Below, one piece after another: positions 19,029-27,918 of a stretch of 64,000 nt of DNA; positions within the stretch are counted from its first letter, which is position 1; the number at the start of each line of letters is the position of its first letter. The notes under the pieces are model-generated. The model saw only the letters and a program-made list of their open reading frames with translations. It was not told the origin of the DNA and searched no databases. The position numbers and the translations under genes were made by a program. Source of the DNA: WLXB01 sp040221475 (GTDB lineage: Bacteria > Pseudomonadota > Alphaproteobacteria > Rhodospirillales > Rhodospirillaceae); assembly GCA_040221475.1 (NCBI GenBank), contig JAVKEJ010000058.1, positions 595,989 to 659,988 of the forward strand, in the 5' to 3' direction.

Positions 19029-19959
19029 GAGAAGCGTTTGTAGGTGCGCGCGCGGCATCCACGTTCAGAAGTACCGAATCTAGATGCTTTTGCGCGGTGC
19101 GCGCTTCGTTTAACAAAACCTCAAGGCTAGGGATGTCTGTATCCCATTCAATCAGTGTGGCCCGTGGACCGAATTTCTCTAAGGCTTGCTGATAAAGACT
19201 CCACACGGCATCGGTGACCATATCTCCATGGGTGTCGATCAGGAGGCGCTCGTCACCCTCGCCATCAATTAAGTGCCCTGCCAGATGAATTTCTCCAATG
19301 GCTGTGCCAGGGATGCCCTCTAAATATGTTGCGGTATCGAAGTCATTGTTGTGCGCGCTGACATAGATGTTGTTGACGTCCAGCAGCAGTCCGCAGCCCG
19401 CGCGCCGACACAACTCAGAAAGAAAATCCCATTCCGTGAGGTGCGAGTCTGCAAACTTTAGGTAAGATGATGGGTTCTCAACAAGAACTTGTCGGCCCAG
19501 CGCGGTCTGAGCTTTATCGACGTTGTTTACAACGACGCTCAGAGCTTCTTCGGTGTAAGGCAAAGGCAGAAGGTCATTAAGATACAGACCCTCAACAACG
19601 CTAAAAGAGAGGTGCTCCGAGACCAGGGCAGGGTCGACGCGCTGGACCAGTGCGCACAAGCTCTCAAGATGCCTGTTATCAATGCCCTCTGCTGTTCCCA
19701 AAGACAGCCCGACCCCATGACAGCTCACGGGATAATGCGCCCGCACTTGATCGAGTTGCGCCATCCGAGGGCCGCCGTCGGCAAAAAAGTTCTCGCTGTG
19801 AATTTCAACCCATGCTGCATCGGCGGTGCCAGAGGCAAAGTCACCCATGTGCGGATGACGGAGTCCGACTCCCGCTTGTGCAGAAATCGGACTCTGTCGT
19901 GCAGAGCGTATCGAAGGTTTGGGTTGGGGAGGGGGAGAGATCACCTTCGACGCTCGCAT
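19018..19959 (-). CDS. bufB: MNIO-family enzyme (DUF692), likely BufB
   Basis: Multinuclear non-heme iron oxidase that modifies cysteines of ribosomally made peptides; in bufferins it converts Cys to 5-thiooxazole. The 313-residue protein shows the family metal-site motifs: GVGLRHPHMGDF, WVEIHSENFF, SCHGVGLSLG, VSEHLSFS, LVENPSSYL, LLDVNNIYVS, EIHLAGH and LIEWDTDIP. It lies 20 bases after bufA and overlaps bufC. All visible His/Glu/Asp ligands are intact. Confidence 0.88.
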   Translation of the reverse strand: MRASKVISPPPQPKPSIRSARQSPISAQAGVGLRHPHMGDFASGTADAAWVEIHSENFFADGGPRMAQLDQVRAHYPVSCHGVGLSLGTAEGIDNRHLESLCALVQRVDPALVSEHLSFSVVEGLYLNDLLPLPYTEEALSVVVNNVDKAQTALGRQVLVENPSSYLKFADSHLTEWDFLSELCRRAGCGLLLDVNNIYVSAHNNDFDTATYLEGIPGTAIGEIHLAGHLIDGEGDERLLIDTHGDMVTDAVWSLYQQALEKFGPRATLIEWDTDIPSLEVLLNEARTAQKHLDSVLLNVDAARAPTNASHVA

Positions 19960-19979
19960 GTCTTCAAACTGGCTCGTGG

Positions 19980-20282
19980 TTAGCCAGCCTTCATTTCTGC
20001 TTCTTCGCTTTTGCCTTCAAATGGCTCCAGCTTGCCGCCCATTTCCATGCAGCTGCCTTCGGCAACGAGTTTCCATTCGCCACCGTCAAAGCTGACAGTG
20101 GCCTGACCAGCGCAAGAGTGTGTGCCGGCTGCATTTGCGCAGCCGTTTTCACCGGCTTTGGCAACGCCGTAGCATTTTTCTTTACCCGCAGCTGACGCCG
20201 TGGAAGGAACGGTCATTGCGGCCATTGAAACGGCGCCGGCGACGGCGGCGGCGAGAGAGAACGTGGTGAGTTTGTTAGACAT
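19980..20282 (-). CDS. bufA: Bufferin precursor peptide, DUF2282 (BufA-like)
   Basis: A 100-residue DUF2282 protein with a long Ala-rich signal sequence (residues 1-32, ending ASAA) and a mature part carrying four cysteines: C37 (EKCYGVAK), C48 (NGCANAAG), C57 (HSCAGQ) and C78 (GSCMEMGG). This is the BufA1 layout; two of the cysteines are expected to become thiooxazoles that bind copper after export. An acidic C-terminal tail (PFEGKSEEAEM) follows. It is the first gene of the buf operon. The ATG is preceded by CGGAG. Confidence 0.88.
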   Translation of the reverse strand: MSNKLTTFSLAAAVAGAVSMAAMTVPSTASAAGKEKCYGVAKAGENGCANAAGTHSCAGQATVSFDGGEWKLVAEGSCMEMGGKLEPFEGKSEEAEMKAG

Positions 20283-20301
20283 TAAGTATTACTCCGTGTG
20301 T

Positions 20302-20319
20302 GGCCACCGCAGGGTGGCC
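20302..20319 (-). promoter_or_regulatory. Hairpin in the 5' leader of the buf operon
   Basis: On the minus strand GGCCACC and GGTGGCC form a 7-bp stem with a 4-nt loop about 20 bases before the bufA ATG, immediately upstream of the CGGAG ribosome binding site. It could shape translation or mRNA stability of the abundant precursor. There is no T tract, so it is not a terminator. Confidence 0.4.
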
Positions 20320-20468
20320 TGAAATTAGGAATCGTAAGTTAATTCAGTCTTGAACGACCAATCAACACAATCATCATAGGGTTGCTAATGGGATACGCCA
20401 GTCACACGCGCGTGAAGGGCCTTCACAGAAAGGTGAGGATTACGGTGCGCCGCCGCAGCATTTATGAA

Positions 20469-20963
20469 TTAAGTGATTTCTATGGTTAGTCCAAAGTCTT
20501 TGCCCATCGCGTCTAAGTAGAAGGCCATCAATCCCGCAATTTCATCCATGGCAACAATCGGCGACTCGTAAGCCCACACAGCATTCTCTGCCACTTTGTC
20601 TTCGGACACTAAAGACCAGTAGCAGGCATCTCCTTTGTAAGGGCAGTGGGTGGCATGATCTGTGCGGACCAGCAGGTTGGTTCGAACATCCTCTTTAGGA
20701 ATGTAATACACAGGGTCATGTTTGCGCTCATGCAGTGCGATCGCATGATCGCTTTCTGCGATGACATCTCCGTTCCAAAGAATGCGAATGACCCCATCAT
20801 GAGGGTGCAGGCTAATGGTATGCTCTGGGTTCAGTTTATAGGCTGCGAAGCGCGCGCGTTGCGCAGCAGCATTACTCTGCCATCGTTTTTCCAACCTGGC
20901 GTCATTCGCCATGTCATTCCTCACACGTGCTGCAGTATCTAACCGTACCTCAATTAAGGTCAT
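20469..20963 (-). CDS. DUF427 domain protein
   Basis: A 164-residue cytoplasmic protein. The DUF427 domain covers about residues 55-145 with the family hallmarks VIAESDHAIAL, YYIPKEDV, THCPYKGDACYWSL and WAYESPI. The fold is a small beta-barrel of unknown activity. It lies upstream of bufA on the same strand but 186 bases away, so I treat it as a separate unit. Confidence 0.82.
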   Translation of the reverse strand: MTLIEVRLDTAARVRNDMANDARLEKRWQSNAAAQRARFAAYKLNPEHTISLHPHDGVIRILWNGDVIAESDHAIALHERKHDPVYYIPKEDVRTNLLVRTDHATHCPYKGDACYWSLVSEDKVAENAVWAYESPIVAMDEIAGLMAFYLDAMGKDFGLTIEIT

Positions 20964-21058
20964 AATGTCTTGGTCCGTTATCGTGTTGCAGTGGAAAAAT
21001 GAAGATTGGCGCGTTAGAAGTTAAGTGACGTCAGAGCACAACACGAAGTGAATTCATT

Positions 21059-21631
21059 ATGCCGAAACGACTCAGGTTGGTTGTCTACAGTGTCTTGCTG
21101 ACGCTCGCCTTGTATATGTATTACGTGTCAGGCCAACGCCCCGAGCAGCCGGCAACAGGTGGCTCGACAGCCGTTATAACCGCTTCTGTTAATGATCCGT
21201 TTCCGCGCTACGGCAGTTTAGATGTGCGCCGAGATGCTTTGACACAGCGCTTTGAGAACGCGCCGTTTAACCTAACGTTCGATTTTGTTCCATTAGAGGA
21301 TGGCCGGTCGCGTGTGATCGGTCGTACAGAGGATGGTAAAACGACTCTTGAGTTGATCGGGCGTCCTGAAGCCGTCACGTCAGCCAACTTGATGACGGCA
21401 CTCCCCGAGAACAATCCTCTTGTCCGGTTGCGCAATCTGAATGCAATTTCTGCCCTTGTTGAAACCACACTGACCGATTGGCCGGCTGCGTCCACCTGGG
21501 TCAGTGAGAATATTGATCTCGCGTTTTCGGGGTCCGGAGTAAGTCAGCGATTAGGCGAAAAAGTTGTGATGATGAAACGGACACCCAGAACAGCGACCCT
21601 GGTTGTGACGATCACAGGACCGAAGCTGTAG
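21059..21631 (+). CDS. Membrane-anchored protein of unknown function
   Basis: A 190-residue protein with one N-terminal membrane segment (LRLVVYSVLLTLALYMYYVS, residues 5-24) and a mainly beta periplasmic part. I recognise no family. The mature sequence has no cysteines. It stands alone between the DUF427 gene (divergent) and an alpha/beta hydrolase (convergent). Confidence 0.6.
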   Translation: MPKRLRLVVYSVLLTLALYMYYVSGQRPEQPATGGSTAVITASVNDPFPRYGSLDVRRDALTQRFENAPFNLTFDFVPLEDGRSRVIGRTEDGKTTLELIGRPEAVTSANLMTALPENNPLVRLRNLNAISALVETTLTDWPAASTWVSENIDLAFSGSGVSQRLGEKVVMMKRTPRTATLVVTITGPKL

Positions 21632-21657
21632 GCGTTACGTTTTACCCAGCAGAAACT

Positions 21658-22509
21658 TTAGGCTTTATCCAAAAACGTAATGATATGTTCGGCCTTGGCA
21701 CGAACACCGTCTTTGCTGCGCTCAGCGGGCAAAATCATTTGCTCAGAATTAGGCACTAAGGCTGCGGCCTCTTCCACCCCGGCTTTCAAAGGGTCGTCTT
21801 CAGATGCGGCACATAACGTTGGGTGAGGGATCAGCGGAAGACGTTCCCGGTCAGGGTGCCGAAAGGCAGCGCGATAGCCTTTGTGATAGGTGGTCAGTCC
21901 TTTGAGCACTTCTAAAACAACGCGCTGCATGGCCTCGGGGGACGGCATGGACTCTTCATTTCGACGGAACGCGGGCGTCCGCCGGAAATATGGAAAATGC
22001 AGAACCTGATCGCGCACGAAGTTCCACGCCCAAACCAGGTGTTGTCCAAATTCATCAGGATGCATTTCTGGAGCGTAATGGGCCAGAAAATCTTCTTTAT
22101 CAGTTGGCGAGAACATCCCGATCCCGTCGAACACCATTTTACGCACTCGGTCTGGGTAATGAATCGCCAACTCACAGGCAATATGCGCGCCAGTGTGGCT
22201 GCCATACACATCACAGGTTTCGAGTTGCAAAGCGTCCATAATACGCACCACGCTCTCAGCATAATCTTCGGCGTTCGGAATATCTTGTGTGGGAGCAGGG
22301 GAATCACCGAAGCCCAGTGTGTCGGGCGCAATCACACGCCGCGTTTCACCGAGGACTTCCATCATCGGGACCAAAGTCATAGATGACGCGGGCGAGGCAT
22401 GAATCATGTAGAGCGGCACGGCTGTTGCCGCGGTATCGTTACCGCAGGTCCGGTAATGCACTTGACCTTCTGCAACTCTGACAAAGGCACGATCGACGAT
22501 AACAGACAT
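21658..22509 (-). CDS. Alpha/beta hydrolase-fold protein with altered nucleophile elbow
   Basis: A 283-residue protein with the alpha/beta hydrolase pattern: HASPASSMTLVPMM (oxyanion region), APDTLGFGDSP, and a nucleophile elbow. The elbow reads GSHTG, so the position normally held by Ser (GxSxG) or Asp is His; the codon is CAC. A C-terminal Asp (ASEDDP) is present, and a late HIITF segment could supply the His. Either the enzyme uses an unusual residue or it is a non-hydrolytic member. GGGAGAAC precedes the ATG. Confidence 0.75.
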   Translation of the reverse strand: MSVIVDRAFVRVAEGQVHYRTCGNDTAATAVPLYMIHASPASSMTLVPMMEVLGETRRVIAPDTLGFGDSPAPTQDIPNAEDYAESVVRIMDALQLETCDVYGSHTGAHIACELAIHYPDRVRKMVFDGIGMFSPTDKEDFLAHYAPEMHPDEFGQHLVWAWNFVRDQVLHFPYFRRTPAFRRNEESMPSPEAMQRVVLEVLKGLTTYHKGYRAAFRHPDRERLPLIPHPTLCAASEDDPLKAGVEEAAALVPNSEQMILPAERSKDGVRAKAEHIITFLDKA

Positions 22510-22603
22510 GGTGTTCTCCCAGCACGCACACGCAGACCGAATGTGACCTTATGTGACGGGTCGTTGAATCGACAGCGTGCTTAATCGTGCGTCCCGTGAA
22601 TTA

Positions 22604-23302
22604 TTAAGCAAGACCAAAAGGCACACGTGCAACAACGTTCATTGGCTCTTGTCGGCTGTCCTGGGCCAGGACGGTCAATTCACGAATGATGCAATGCTGC
22701 GTAATGGCTGGTTTCGCCAACTCGGCAATTTTTGCTGTGATTTTTTCCCGTTCCTCATCGTCTTCAATACGATCTGTCAATGGAACAAAGAACTGGAACT
22801 CTTCCATCACATAGGGGTAACCCCAGTGCTTCAGCATGCGCCGTTGGTAGACCGTCAACTTATCGTTGCTGTATCGGTCATCCATGTTGATCGGCAATGG
22901 ACGCCGATAACCTTCGAACACACGCACACATTCTGACGCTAAACTGACCAGCTCGCGCGAGGGGACGGTGGTCCCGAGGGCGACAAATTTTCCAATAATG
23001 TTGATTTCTAACTGGGGGATGTCGACCGGTCTGAGGTTCTTGGCAAACAGGTGCACCGTATCCATGAATCCGCTGAAAGAGGCCACGGTGTTGAGCTGGA
23101 ATGGTGGTTTAAGCGTGCCGTGCAAGCCATCGGAGCGGCGCCAATGAGTTAACTTTTTTAAACGTTCTGGCGTAATGCCGGGCACTTCAGGCTGTTCAAA
23201 GGTCTCGGACGACTCAATATCGCGCCCTAGCCAAGTTCTGCCGAAATCTGCGAGGGCACTGCCATTTTCTGGGACATAGCTTAAAGCATAACGTGCGGGC
23301 AT
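22604..23302 (-). CDS. DUF1045 protein, 2H phosphoesterase-like
   Basis: A 232-residue member of the DUF1045 family, which includes the phosphoribosyl cyclic phosphodiesterase-like proteins near phosphonate genes. The start matches the family (RYALSYVPENGSALADFGR, WLGRD). The first H-x-T motif is intact in LHGTLKPPF. The second, normally F-x-F-H-x-T-L-T, reads FQFFVPLT, so the second catalytic His and Thr are replaced by Phe and Pro. No phosphonate genes are nearby. It may be a binding protein or a changed enzyme. Confidence 0.75.
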   Translation of the reverse strand: MPARYALSYVPENGSALADFGRTWLGRDIESSETFEQPEVPGITPERLKKLTHWRRSDGLHGTLKPPFQLNTVASFSGFMDTVHLFAKNLRPVDIPQLEINIIGKFVALGTTVPSRELVSLASECVRVFEGYRRPLPINMDDRYSNDKLTVYQRRMLKHWGYPYVMEEFQFFVPLTDRIEDDEEREKITAKIAELAKPAITQHCIIRELTVLAQDSRQEPMNVVARVPFGLA

Positions 23303-23546
23303 TCGGTATTTCCAAGCATCAAGGATGTCGACAGATTAACCTGAACTGTTGAGAGTGGAACCCTTAAAGCGCTTTTTACGGGCTTGAAGGGCAATAAATC
23401 ATTGTTTCTTGATCCGATATTGAGCGCTTTCCGGAACAGACCATTGATGTGATGATGTGACAAACTTGTTGCAAAGGTTGATTTGACCAGATCATTTCTG
23501 CGTGTAGATAAGTAAACTCATTATGTAAGGTTTCGCCGGACTCGCT

Positions 23547-25316
23547 ATGTCCTCAAACACGTCTCCCCCTATAGTGACAGAAGTTCTGTCGCCAACGCCA
23601 ACTGATAATCGTGATCTCCAGAAGCGGTTAGCAGATTTTCCAACCTTACCCGACGCCCTTGACTACGCGGCTCGGGGTAAAACCGGTTTCAATTTCTATT
23701 CGTCTAAAGGCGTCTTAACTGATGTTCTGACGTTTGCAGATATCAGAGCGCGGGCGCGCGTCGGGGCAAACTGTCTTGTCGGCGGTGGCGTGAAACCCGG
23801 AGATCGTGTGGCGCTGCTGGCTGAGACAGCCCCTGGGTTTCTCACCGCCTTTTTTGCTTGCCAGTACGCGGGCGCGATTCCCGTTCCTATGCCTACGCCG
23901 GTCGCGTTTGGACGGCGTGACGCTTATATCAGCCAGATCGCCAATCAGATCACCTCCTCGGGCGCGGTGATGGTGATCGGCCCAAGAGATTATTTGCCCT
24001 TGGTGACGGAAGCGACGGCGGGGATTGACCTCCTCATGGTTGGCACGGTCGATGACTTGATGGCTCTGCCACAGGGTCAAGGCGCTGCCTCCGGTGGGGC
24101 GCAGGATCTGTGTTATCTTCAATACAGTTCTGGCAGCACACGTTTCCCCAAAGGCGTTGCGGTCACGCATCATAATTTGATGGTCAATTGCGCAGCGATG
24201 AATGTCGCGGTTGGCAATGCACCCGGTGAGCGCGCTGTGTCTTGGCTGCCGTTCTATCATGATATGGGTCTTGTGGGTTTCATGCTTGGCTGTCTCACAG
24301 CACAGACCACGGTTGACTACCTGCCCACTGAAGATTTTGCCCGTCGGCCTTTAACCTGGCTGCGCATTATCAGTGAGAATAAGGGTACCATGTCCTACGG
24401 CCCCAGTTTTGGGTATGAGCTGTGCAGCCGCAGATTTGCGTCCGCCAGTGCCAGCGCGCCTGATCTTGATTTGTCCAGCTGGCGCGTTGCTGGCATTGGG
24501 GGCGAGATGATCAAGCCACAGGTCATGCGGGCGTTCGCCGAAGTGTTTCGCCCTTGCGGATTTTCTGATCTTTCGTTCAATGCCTCATATGGGCTGGCAG
24601 AATGTGTGCTTGGCGTCAGTTTCAGCACGCCTCAGACGGGTATGCGGTTGGATCATATTTCCAAGCAGGAACTGGGTGATAACCATCGCGCTGTGCCGGT
24701 GCCCGATGATGGCACGGGGGTTGGCCGTACCTTTGTGGCTTGCGGTTTGGTGATCCAAGGCCACACCGTTGAAATTCGCGATGAGGCGGGCAACGCCCTG
24801 GCAGAACGCGAGGTTGGCCGTGTGTTTTTCTCCGGTGAGAGCGTCATGCAGGGCTATTACGGTGACCCTGAAGCGACGGCGGCGAGTATTTACGAGGGGT
24901 GGCTCGATACCGGCGATCTTGGATACTTCATTGGCAACGAATTGGTCATTGTTGGTCGCTCCAAAGATATGATGATCGTCAATGGGCGTAACTATTGGCC
25001 GCAAGACATTGAATGGACGGTCGAACGCATGGAGGGTATGCGCTCCGGTGATGCAGCAGCGTTCACGCTTGAAAATGACGATGGCAGCGAGACGCCAACG
25101 CTGCTGGTACAGTGCCGACCATCTGCGGAAGAGGTTCGCACTGCTCTGGCGGCGGAGATTAAGGCGCGGGTGCAAGATCAAGTTGGCTTGGCTTGTAATG
25201 TTATTCTTGTGCCGCCACGGACTCTTCCCAAAACCTCTTCCGGCAAACTTGCACGTGGCAAGGCTAAAGCAAACTTTCTCAAGGGTGAAATTCAACCGCT
25301 TGCAGATGGCGCGTAG
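23547..25316 (+). CDS. aasR: Fatty acyl-AMP ligase / acyl-ACP synthetase of ceramide pathway
   Basis: Activates a fatty acid as acyl-AMP and is expected to load it on the ACP encoded downstream. The 589-residue protein is of FAAL type: LQYSSGSTRFPKGVAVTH (ATP-binding), WLPFYHDMGLVG, YGLAECVLG, GWLDTGDLG and a C-terminal TSSGKLARGKAK with the catalytic lysine. It opens the ceramide cluster aasR-cerR-acpR-spt, in the same relative order as in Caulobacter. It overlaps nothing; cerR starts 15 bases after it. The gene name is by synteny and family. Confidence 0.85.
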   Translation: MSSNTSPPIVTEVLSPTPTDNRDLQKRLADFPTLPDALDYAARGKTGFNFYSSKGVLTDVLTFADIRARARVGANCLVGGGVKPGDRVALLAETAPGFLTAFFACQYAGAIPVPMPTPVAFGRRDAYISQIANQITSSGAVMVIGPRDYLPLVTEATAGIDLLMVGTVDDLMALPQGQGAASGGAQDLCYLQYSSGSTRFPKGVAVTHHNLMVNCAAMNVAVGNAPGERAVSWLPFYHDMGLVGFMLGCLTAQTTVDYLPTEDFARRPLTWLRIISENKGTMSYGPSFGYELCSRRFASASASAPDLDLSSWRVAGIGGEMIKPQVMRAFAEVFRPCGFSDLSFNASYGLAECVLGVSFSTPQTGMRLDHISKQELGDNHRAVPVPDDGTGVGRTFVACGLVIQGHTVEIRDEAGNALAEREVGRVFFSGESVMQGYYGDPEATAASIYEGWLDTGDLGYFIGNELVIVGRSKDMMIVNGRNYWPQDIEWTVERMEGMRSGDAAAFTLENDDGSETPTLLVQCRPSAEEVRTALAAEIKARVQDQVGLACNVILVPPRTLPKTSSGKLARGKAKANFLKGEIQPLADGA

Positions 25317-25331
25317 CGTCTGCGTGTCCGA

Positions 25332-26276
25332 ATGACCACTCCTCTTACCATAGCCGTGACTGGTGCGACGGGGTTTCTAGGTCAACATCTTCTCCGCCAT
25401 CTCAGTGCAGCAGGGCATGCTGTCAGAGCTTTGACCCGGCAACCTCAACGGGGTGATGCTGCTGCGAAGCTGACTTGGATTACGGGTGATCTTGAAAACG
25501 CTGAGGCGCTGAAAAACTTACTCACCGATGTTGATGTGGTTGTGCACGCTGCGGGTGCGATTAAAGCACTGAACCGGGAAACGTTTTTCAAAATCAATCG
25601 CGAGGGCACCCGCGCGGTGTTGGCGGCGGCAAAGGCGGCGGGTGTAGCAAAGTGCGTTCTGGTGTCGTCTCTCGCAGCCCGCGCGCCTGATCTGTCTTCT
25701 TATGCTGCCAGCAAGCATGGTGCGGAACGCGTGGCTGAGGACTACGCGAATAACCTTGAGGTTGTGATCCTGCGGCCACCGGCCATTTATGGGCCGGGTG
25801 ATGACGAGACCGTCAGGTTGTTTCAAATGGCGGTAAACGGGTTTGTTTTGGCACCGGCTTCCAAGGCGTCCCGGGCCTCGTTAATTCATGTGGGCGATGT
25901 GGCAACGGCCATTCTTGTCTGCTGCGAACAGACGCAATCTCAGCTTATTTTGGAAATTGATGATGGCACGCTTGGCGGTCATACCTGGCATGATCTCGCT
26001 TTGGCTGCGGGTCTGGCGGCTGGGCGCTCGGTGAAAATCGTTCACCTACCGGGTGTTTTTGTGTGGGCAATGGGTTTTTTGGGCACGCTGAAAGCCGCAA
26101 TTACCCGATCCCCCGCGATGTTAACCCTATCAAAAGCGCCTGAACTGCTCCATCAGGACTGGGTTGTGACCGAGTCAGGACCTCAGGGATGGCATCCCAA
26201 GTGGACCCTGGAAGCGGGCTTTAAGGACGCAATCGATTGGTATCACTCACAAAATGTTTTGAAACGTTACTTTTAA
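25332..26276 (+). CDS. cerR: NAD(P)-dependent epimerase/dehydratase, likely ceramide reductase
   Basis: Short-chain dehydrogenase (extended type), 314 residues. Rossmann motif GATGFLGQHLL at about residues 10-20 and active-site YAASKHGAE (Y-x3-K) at about 119-127. In the Caulobacter sphingolipid cluster the matching gene reduces 3-oxo-ceramide. Position between the acyl-ACP ligase and the ACP gene supports this assignment; sequence alone would give only 'SDR'. Confidence 0.8.
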   Translation: MTTPLTIAVTGATGFLGQHLLRHLSAAGHAVRALTRQPQRGDAAAKLTWITGDLENAEALKNLLTDVDVVVHAAGAIKALNRETFFKINREGTRAVLAAAKAAGVAKCVLVSSLAARAPDLSSYAASKHGAERVAEDYANNLEVVILRPPAIYGPGDDETVRLFQMAVNGFVLAPASKASRASLIHVGDVATAILVCCEQTQSQLILEIDDGTLGGHTWHDLALAAGLAAGRSVKIVHLPGVFVWAMGFLGTLKAAITRSPAMLTLSKAPELLHQDWVVTESGPQGWHPKWTLEAGFKDAIDWYHSQNVLKRYF

Positions 26277-26384
26277 AGTTACTTGTCACGGTTCTGTCAT
26301 CCCACTTAAAAGTATACGGTGGACTGAAATGGGATGCGGGACTCAGGGCGTCGCCTAATCCCCAAAGGCTAGAGGACTAATGAA

Positions 26385-26657
26385 ATGTCGGCTGAACCTA
26401 GCGACGGCGCGTCGCAAGACGTGCGAGCTTCGGTTCTGAAGGTTTTACAACCTTTTAACAAAACCGGCGTAACGCTTAAGGATGGGACTCGATTTACGGA
26501 AGACCTGAATTTCGATTCCCTGTTGGTCATGGAGTTCATTGCAGCTCTTGAGGATGAACTTGATATATCGGTGCCATTGAACGTGCTTCCGGATATCGAG
26601 ACGGTGGGGCAATTGGTCGTCGCGACCGAACAGATTGTTAGGGAAGAACATGGCTGA
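26385..26657 (+). CDS. acpR: Acyl carrier protein of the ceramide cluster
   Basis: A 90-residue acyl carrier protein with the phosphopantetheine serine S45 in NFDSLLVMEF. It is expected to carry the acyl chain used by serine palmitoyltransferase, replacing acyl-CoA. The 3' end overlaps the spt start by 8 bases, showing tight coupling. The ATG at 26385 follows GAGG; the 108-base gap before it may hold a promoter. Confidence 0.85.
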   Translation: MSAEPSDGASQDVRASVLKVLQPFNKTGVTLKDGTRFTEDLNFDSLLVMEFIAALEDELDISVPLNVLPDIETVGQLVVATEQIVREEHG

Positions 26658-27882
26658 TTTGTTTGATCGATTTGCGCCGCTTCTGGCGCGCCGCGAGGCG
26701 CTGGTGGGTGACGGCGGGCATGATCCGTTTCAGGTCCAGATGGACGAAATTCTGTCCCAGACCGAAGCCATGATTGGCGGCCGCCATACGATTTTAGCCG
26801 GCACCAACAATTACCTTGGTCTGACGTTTGCCCCTGAAGCGTTGCAAGCTGCGCATGATGCTTTGGATGCGGCAGGCACAGGCACCACCGGCAGTCGTGT
26901 CGCCAACGGCACCTACAGCGGCCATAAGGAACTTGAGCAAACCCTGTGCTCGTTCCTGGGTAAAGCCCACGCCATCGTGTTCTCCACGGGGTATCTTGCC
27001 AACCTGAGCATCTTGTCCACCTTGGTCGGCCCGGAAGATTACATCCTTATGGATGCCGATTGCCACGCCAGCATTTACGATGGTGTGCGCATGGGGCAGG
27101 CCCAAATTATCCGCTTTAAGCACAATGATGCGGCTGATCTGGATAAGCGTTTGGCGCGCCTGTCCAAGAAACCGGGCAATAAACTCATCGTAGTTGAGGG
27201 CATTTATTCAATGCTCGGCGATAAAGCGCCTTTAAAAGAAATTGTCGACGTTAAAAAGAAATATGAAGACACCTATCTGTTGAGTGATGAAGCCCATTCT
27301 CTCGGTGTGCTCGGTCGGTATGGCCGTGGCTTGCCGGAAGAGTTAGGTGTTGAAGATGATGTCGATTTTATTGTTGGCACTTTCTCCAAAAGCGTTGGCA
27401 CCGTGGGTGGTTTCTGCGTTTCCAATCATCCGCAGTTCGATCTTCTGCGTCTCGCCTGTCGTCCGTATATTTTTACGGCGTCTTTGCCGCCCTCCGTGGT
27501 GGCATCGGCCCGCGTCGCTTTAGGCTTGGTCGAGAATGGTGGTGCCTTGCGCAAGCGCTTGATGCGCAATGCCGAGCGGTTGCACACCGGTCTTGCAGCC
27601 CTTGGCTTTACCCTTGGTGGTGAACTCAGCCCGGTTGTGGCTGTGGTTGCCCCTGATGTCGAAACCGGTGTTGCCTTCTGGCGCGGCCTGATCGATGGCG
27701 GCGTCTACGTGAACCTCGCATTGCCACCTGCCACGCCGCACAACTACACGCTGTTGCGCTGCAGTCTGAGTGCCGTGCATACGCTTGAGCAGGTTGATCG
27801 CATCATCGAAGTGTTTGCCGGTGTCGCGGCTGAGCTCGGTGTATTGCCGCCTCAGGCCAAACAGAAGGCTGCGATCGGTTAA
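26650..27882 (+). CDS. spt: Serine palmitoyltransferase
   Basis: PLP enzyme that condenses serine with an acyl thioester to 3-oxo-sphinganine, the first step of sphingolipid synthesis. The ATG at 26650 gives 410 residues. PLP-site residues are in place: H139 (DADCHAS), D213 and H216 (LSDEAHS) and the Schiff-base lysine K247 (GTFSKSVGTVGGF). NNYLGL and GTTGSRVANG are typical of alpha-oxoamine synthases. The preceding ACP gene and following ceramide genes favour Spt over KBL or BioF. Confidence 0.92.
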   Translation: MADLFDRFAPLLARREALVGDGGHDPFQVQMDEILSQTEAMIGGRHTILAGTNNYLGLTFAPEALQAAHDALDAAGTGTTGSRVANGTYSGHKELEQTLCSFLGKAHAIVFSTGYLANLSILSTLVGPEDYILMDADCHASIYDGVRMGQAQIIRFKHNDAADLDKRLARLSKKPGNKLIVVEGIYSMLGDKAPLKEIVDVKKKYEDTYLLSDEAHSLGVLGRYGRGLPEELGVEDDVDFIVGTFSKSVGTVGGFCVSNHPQFDLLRLACRPYIFTASLPPSVVASARVALGLVENGGALRKRLMRNAERLHTGLAALGFTLGGELSPVVAVVAPDVETGVAFWRGLIDGGVYVNLALPPATPHNYTLLRCSLSAVHTLEQVDRIIEVFAGVAAELGVLPPQAKQKAAIG

Positions 27883-27918
27883 CGCGCTGGTTTATTTAAG
27901 CCACATTATTGATTCCGC

